A stretch of 64,000 nt of DNA from Nocardia arthritidis NBRC 100137 (GTDB lineage Bacteria; Actinomycetota; Actinomycetes; Mycobacteriales; Mycobacteriaceae): positions 1-64,000 of the forward strand of contig NZ_BDBB01000018.1 in NCBI RefSeq assembly GCF_001612765.1, given 5' to 3'. The notes under the pieces are model-generated. The model saw nothing but the letters and a program-made list of their open reading frames with translations. It made no database searches and had not been told where the DNA came from. This document shows, one piece after another, positions 60,790-64,000 of this stretch; position 1 is the first letter of the stretch; the number at the start of each line of letters is the position of its first letter. Both the position numbers and the translations under genes were made by a program.

Positions 60790-61217
60790 AACGCGCTGGG
60801 GTCCCCCAGATCGGCCGACAGCCAGTGCTCCGGCCGCAGGTAGACCGCGACCTGCTCACCGAAGGCCTCGGCCGCTTTCAGGTAGGCGTCGACCGATTCG
60901 GCCGGCAGATACCGCGCGGCCATCTCGCGGTGCTGCTCGTCGGTCATCGGGACGGTCCGGGTAACCGGGCCCTCCACACTCACATACCGGACCGTGGGCT
61001 CGACCTGCTGCACCATCAGACTGAAGCGGCCGGTCTCCCGGAGGTAGCGCATCTTCTGCGACTGCGGGCCGGTCAGGATCCAGATCTCGCCGCCGGGGCT
61101 GTACTGGTACCAGATCGGGACGGTCAGCGGGCCACGACCGGTACCCGCGGCCACCGCGAACGCCGCGACATGCGGCTGTGCGAGGAACTCTCGACGTTCT
61201 TGCGGGCTCAGGGGCAT
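60786..61217 (-). CDS. PPOX-class flavin/F420-binding protein
   Basis: A 143-residue split-beta-barrel protein of the pyridoxamine 5'-phosphate oxidase-like superfamily: FLAQPHVAAFAVAAGTGRGPLTVPIWYQYSPGGEIW, then QKMRYLRETGRFSLMVQ and VRYVSVEGPVTR. It is likely to bind FMN or F420 and perform a redox step on a small molecule. The substrate is unknown. It is divergent from the SufS-like operon with only 61 bp between them, so the two may share regulation. Confidence 0.83.
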   Translation of the reverse strand: MPLSPQERREFLAQPHVAAFAVAAGTGRGPLTVPIWYQYSPGGEIWILTGPQSQKMRYLRETGRFSLMVQQVEPTVRYVSVEGPVTRTVPMTDEQHREMAARYLPAESVDAYLKAAEAFGEQVAVYLRPEHWLSADLGDPSAF

Positions 61218-61278
61218 ATCGTCCAGGCTAGTCCTGAAAGCCGTTGTCGGCGACAAAGCTTCGAAGTCCGTACCGAAA

Positions 61279-62610
61279 ATGCGTATCGTGGGTGACGTCC
61301 GAGTTACCGGTGAAGGGAGCGTCACGTTGCGGTCCCCTGCCCCGAGATCGCCGGTGACGCGGACCGACGAGATTCCCCGGCCACCGGCGACGCCGCCGGT
61401 CGCGGCCCGGGCGCTGTTCCCCGCGCTCGCCGGCGCCACCGAGATCTACCTGGACAGCGCCGCGACCACACAGAAGCCGCTTCCGGTGATCGAGACCATC
61501 CAGCGCTATCACAGCAACGGCACCGCCAACGTCGGCCGCGGCACCTATCCCTGGGCGACCGGCCTGACCGCCCGGATCGCCCGGATCCGGGAACGTACCG
61601 CCGCCTTCATCGGCGCGGAGCACCCGGACGAAGTGGTCTTCACGGCGGGAGCCACCGCCGCACTCAACGCCGTCGCGCTGTCGTGGGGCCTCGCGGGGCT
61701 CGCCGATGGCGACGAAATCCTCTACAACGCAAGCGATCACGCGTCGAACGTGTACCCGTGGCAGCACCTGTGCGGACTGCTCGCCCGGTTCGGACGCCGC
61801 ATCCATCCGATCCCCTACCGGATGACCGCCGCCGGGGAGGCGGACACCGACGACATCCTGGCCAAGATCACCCCGCGCACCCGGCTGATCACGACCGGGC
61901 ATCTGCACCATGTCTTCGGCGGTCTCAGCACCCTGGAGGAATTGCGCGGCCGGATCGACCCCGCCATCCTGTTGTGCTTCGACTGCTCGCAGAGCGGCGG
62001 GCATCTTCCGGTCGACGTGACCGCGCTCGGCGCGGATTTCGCGATCTTCGCCGCGCACAAGATGTTCGGGGCGCCGGGCACCGGGATCCTGTACTGCCAC
62101 CGGCGCGTGCACGACCGGCTCGTGCCGTTCCTGCCCGGCGGCAATTCCGGCATCGCCACGGATCCCGGCGGTCTGCGGCCGGGGCCGATGCCGGCGCTGC
62201 TGGAAGGCGGCACACCCGACATCCCGGGCATCCTCGCCCTCGGCAGTGCGCTGGAGGTGCTGGAATCGTTCGGCATGGATGTCATCGCCGCGCACAACCG
62301 TGCCCTGACCCTGCGCCTGATCGACGGGCTGCGACCGATCCCCGGCCTGCAGTTCCTGCCCGGCCCGGCGCATGCCGCGTGCGAGGTCGGCTACGGCATC
62401 GTCTCCTTCACCCTGGACGGGATCTCGGCCACCGACGTGGGATTCGTCCTGAGCGAACTGGGTTTCCTGGTGCGCACCGGCGCGCACTGCGTCCCCGCCG
62501 ACACCGACGGCGCGGGCTCGGTGCGGGTCAGCACGCACATCTACAACACGCCCGACGAGATCGACCGATTCGTCGCGTGCGTGCGAACCATCGCCGAGGA
62601 GGTCACGTGA
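61279..62610 (+). CDS. SufS-like class V aminotransferase / cysteine desulfurase homologue
   Basis: A 443-residue fold-type I PLP enzyme. PLP Lys261 lies in FAAHKMFGAPGTG, the cofactor Asp in CFDCSQSGGHLPVDV, and the desulfurase-type Cys404 in LVRTGAHCVP. It therefore looks like SufS, yet no suf or isc genes are nearby and the roughly 45 N-terminal residues are extended and Pro/Arg-rich. A TTG near 61327 after GAAGGGAG would remove most of that extension. It overlaps the next gene by 4 bp. Possible roles are sulfur transfer, C-S lyase or aminotransferase chemistry in a dedicated pathway. Confidence 0.83.
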   Translation: MRIVGDVRVTGEGSVTLRSPAPRSPVTRTDEIPRPPATPPVAARALFPALAGATEIYLDSAATTQKPLPVIETIQRYHSNGTANVGRGTYPWATGLTARIARIRERTAAFIGAEHPDEVVFTAGATAALNAVALSWGLAGLADGDEILYNASDHASNVYPWQHLCGLLARFGRRIHPIPYRMTAAGEADTDDILAKITPRTRLITTGHLHHVFGGLSTLEELRGRIDPAILLCFDCSQSGGHLPVDVTALGADFAIFAAHKMFGAPGTGILYCHRRVHDRLVPFLPGGNSGIATDPGGLRPGPMPALLEGGTPDIPGILALGSALEVLESFGMDVIAAHNRALTLRLIDGLRPIPGLQFLPGPAHAACEVGYGIVSFTLDGISATDVGFVLSELGFLVRTGAHCVPADTDGAGSVRVSTHIYNTPDEIDRFVACVRTIAEEVT

Positions 62611-63893
62611 GTAACGACATCCCCCGCTACGACCGGCGGGCCGCGTCCAGGGTGCTGGCGCACTTGGCGCAGCCGGGGTTGCGCACCGCGCTCGCGCCCG
62701 CTCCCCCGCCGCGGCGATTCGAATTCACGTGCGCCGCATTGCGTCCCGAGCAGGACAGCCATCTCACCTATTCCCAGCGGCTGTATCTGGAGCGGTTCAT
62801 GCGGCCGTGCCGCGCGGATCAGGTGACCAGCGCGACGCACCGGATCGCGTGGACCGACAGCGACGGCATCCCGAACACCGGGCACTTCCGCGCCGGCGGT
62901 CTCGGCCCCTCGCTGCCGATCGCGATGCGCGAGACCGTCCTGGCGCTGTGGCACCAGCTCGACGCCGATCCGGCCTTCGCCGCGCGGATCGCGGCGCTCG
63001 GGCCGGCCGAACACGCTGTGCTGGCGGGCACGACCACCGACCACGATCCGCGCGATATCTTCCGGGTCGGCATCGAGGCGGCCGGGCGCGTACTGGCCCA
63101 GCACGCGCTGCTGGCCGCGCAGACCCCCTACCGGGATGCCGCCGAGTTCGCCGAGGGCCTGCGGGCTTCCGGAATCTTCGCCGCGGTGGCCACGCGATGG
63201 TTCTGGGAACTGCAGGCCTCGACCTATCGGCGGGGCATGATCCCGGTGACGCTCGTCGCGCAGCCCGACGGCACCGTTCGCTATTCAGCGGAGACGGTGG
63301 CGACTCTGCGCGCCATGAAGGACGCCACCATCGCCGATGCGCATGCCGTGATGGAGCGCGCCACCACCGTCGAAGGTCTCACCGTCGCCGAGGCGATCGC
63401 CAAATATCACGACGACCTGGACCTGATCTCCCGGCAGTACGCGCTGCTGCCCCTCGGCAGTCATCCGGCCTGTCTCGCGGCCACGCCGCATCAGCTCGAC
63501 AGCGGGCATGTCAGCATCCTGCCGTCGCTGGTCGACCGGTTCGTCGCGACATTCACCGAGATCGCGGGCCGCATCGAGGTCGACGAGGTGAGCGCCGAAC
63601 TCGACGAGGCGACCGCCGACCGGGCTGCCACCGCCGAGGACCAGGTCTTCTACGTGCCGGACATGACATGCAAGCACTGCGTCCGCACCATCGGCGGAGT
63701 GCTGGAGTCGATGGACATCCGGGTGGTGGAGATCGATCTGGCCAGCAAACGAGTAGTTGCCGAGTTCCGCAGCCCGCGCAATCGCGCCCGGGCCTTCGAG
63801 GCGATCCGGGACGGCGGCTACAACCCGGTCGCGGAACGCCCCGACGGCGCCACGCGGGCATCGGTCACCGAGCCATCGGAAGCTGCCGTATGA
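62607..63893 (+). CDS. Unknown helical protein fused to a C-terminal heavy-metal-associated (HMA) domain
   Basis: A 428-residue protein. Residues 1 to about 345 belong to no family I recognise and are largely helical (SHLTYSQRLYLERFMRPCRAD; HDPRDIFRVGIEAAGRVLAQHALLAA; RWFWELQASTYRRGMIPV). Residues about 350-415 form an HMA domain with the metal-binding MTCKHC (Cys355, Cys358) and a typical babbab layout ending GGYNPV. HMA domains bind Cu(I) or other soft metals. It starts with GTG overlapping the SufS-like stop and ends overlapping the next ATG, so translation is tightly coupled. Confidence 0.75.
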   Translation: MSNDIPRYDRRAASRVLAHLAQPGLRTALAPAPPPRRFEFTCAALRPEQDSHLTYSQRLYLERFMRPCRADQVTSATHRIAWTDSDGIPNTGHFRAGGLGPSLPIAMRETVLALWHQLDADPAFAARIAALGPAEHAVLAGTTTDHDPRDIFRVGIEAAGRVLAQHALLAAQTPYRDAAEFAEGLRASGIFAAVATRWFWELQASTYRRGMIPVTLVAQPDGTVRYSAETVATLRAMKDATIADAHAVMERATTVEGLTVAEAIAKYHDDLDLISRQYALLPLGSHPACLAATPHQLDSGHVSILPSLVDRFVATFTEIAGRIEVDEVSAELDEATADRAATAEDQVFYVPDMTCKHCVRTIGGVLESMDIRVVEIDLASKRVVAEFRSPRNRARAFEAIRDGGYNPVAERPDGATRASVTEPSEAAV

Positions 63894-64000
63894 CGCCTCG
63901 GCCGCCCGCGCTGCCCGCGAAGCTGCATCCGATGGTCCGTGCCTTTCTCGATGCCTCCGGTCTCGCGACGGAGACGCGGGCGAATTTCGGATCTCCGGTG
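63890..64000 (+). CDS. Partial gene, possibly a fold-type III PLP decarboxylase-like enzyme
   Basis: The ATG overlaps the preceding stop by 4 bp and 37 codons are visible before the window ends (starting MTPRPPALPAKLHPMVRAF, then ANFGSPV). A leading helix followed by a GSPV/GTPL-like turn is the usual opening of ornithine/diaminopimelate decarboxylase-type (alanine-racemase-fold) PLP enzymes, including the Y4yA group. With so little sequence this is a tentative suggestion. It is the third gene of the right-edge operon. Confidence 0.45.
   Translation, partial: MTPRPPALPAKLHPMVRAFLDASGLATETRANFGSPV

Noticed and set aside
61244..61256. TTGTC-GGC-GACAA dyad between the PPOX-type gene and the SufS-like operon
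   Set aside because: Only 5-bp arms in GC-rich DNA, too short to call an operator without conservation data.
1..64000. tRNA, rRNA, CRISPR arrays, transposases, integrases and replication origins
   Set aside because: None was recognised by eye on either strand. A tRNAscan, CRISPR finder and IS search would be needed to exclude them formally.

Overview
The window is high-GC, gene-dense actinobacterial DNA with many GTG starts and many 4-bp (ATGA/GTGA) gene overlaps. The gene content points to a mycolic-acid-bearing actinomycete, most likely Nocardia: two antigen-85-like esterases, a DUF3556 membrane protein, an Rv1733c-like membrane protein, an acyl-ACP desaturase, two fused MaoC/HadAB-type hydratases, PucR-type regulators, Scr1-type XRE/DUF397 regulators and several secreted LIP-family lipases. 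The genus is inferred from content; no rRNA gene is present to confirm it. No tRNA, rRNA, CRISPR array, insertion sequence or phage integrase was recognised.

Region by region. 0.3-7.6 kb: a catabolic operon (aldehyde dehydrogenase, SDR, 3-hydroxyisobutyrate-dehydrogenase-like enzyme, carboxymuconolactone-decarboxylase-like protein, FAD dehydrogenase) followed by its probable TetR repressor and a GMC oxidoreductase. One operator-like sequence occurs twice before the operon and once across the TetR start. 7.7-14.0 kb: DoxX-like protein, SigJ-like sigma factor, AraC regulator, HAD phosphatase, PucR regulator, amidase, and a small frameshifted gene. 14.2-15.5 kb: a PAP2-type membrane enzyme. 15.6-21.2 kb: a six-gene biotin-linked operon on the minus strand (bioY, acyl-CoA ligase, thiolase, bioM, bioN, second acyl-CoA ligase) with a BioQ-type operator at its head. 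21.2-26.0 kb: Nudix hydrolase, DUF3556 protein, AadA-like adenylyltransferase, antigen-85-like esterase.

26.0-29.9 kb is an accessory island with less biased codon use and gene fragments. It holds a T7SS-associated/SseB-like protein with an unresolved 3' end, a TIR-domain protein, a DUF5988 small protein, a small secreted peptide and a decayed coding segment. 29.8-34.0 kb is a complete ABC importer operon (Tat-type lipoprotein, two permeases, ATPase). 34.3-45.2 kb is lipid metabolism: secreted lipase, DUF218 protein, a HadAB-like protein with altered catalytic residues, luciferase-like monooxygenase, antigen-85-like esterase overlapping an acyl-ACP desaturase, a PucR-like protein without its DNA-binding domain, an acyl-CoA carboxylase beta chain, an Rv1733c-like protein and a TetR regulator with a perfect operator.

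45.3-55.2 kb: two tandem Scr1-type regulators, a catalytically intact HadAB-like hydratase, three secreted LIP-type lipases, a DUF2599 lipoprotein, an NAD(P)-binding protein and an ABM monooxygenase. 55.2-58.8 kb is a compact Scr1/DUF397/SAM-methyltransferase module in which two small unknown genes and the DUF397 gene share nearly identical promoter-operators. 59.0-64.0 kb: another PucR regulator, a CBS protein, a PPOX-type flavoprotein, and at the right edge a translationally coupled operon of a SufS-like PLP enzyme, an unknown protein ending in a heavy-metal-associated domain, and the start of a third gene that may be a fold-type III PLP enzyme. This last operon is the strongest candidate for an undescribed pathway.
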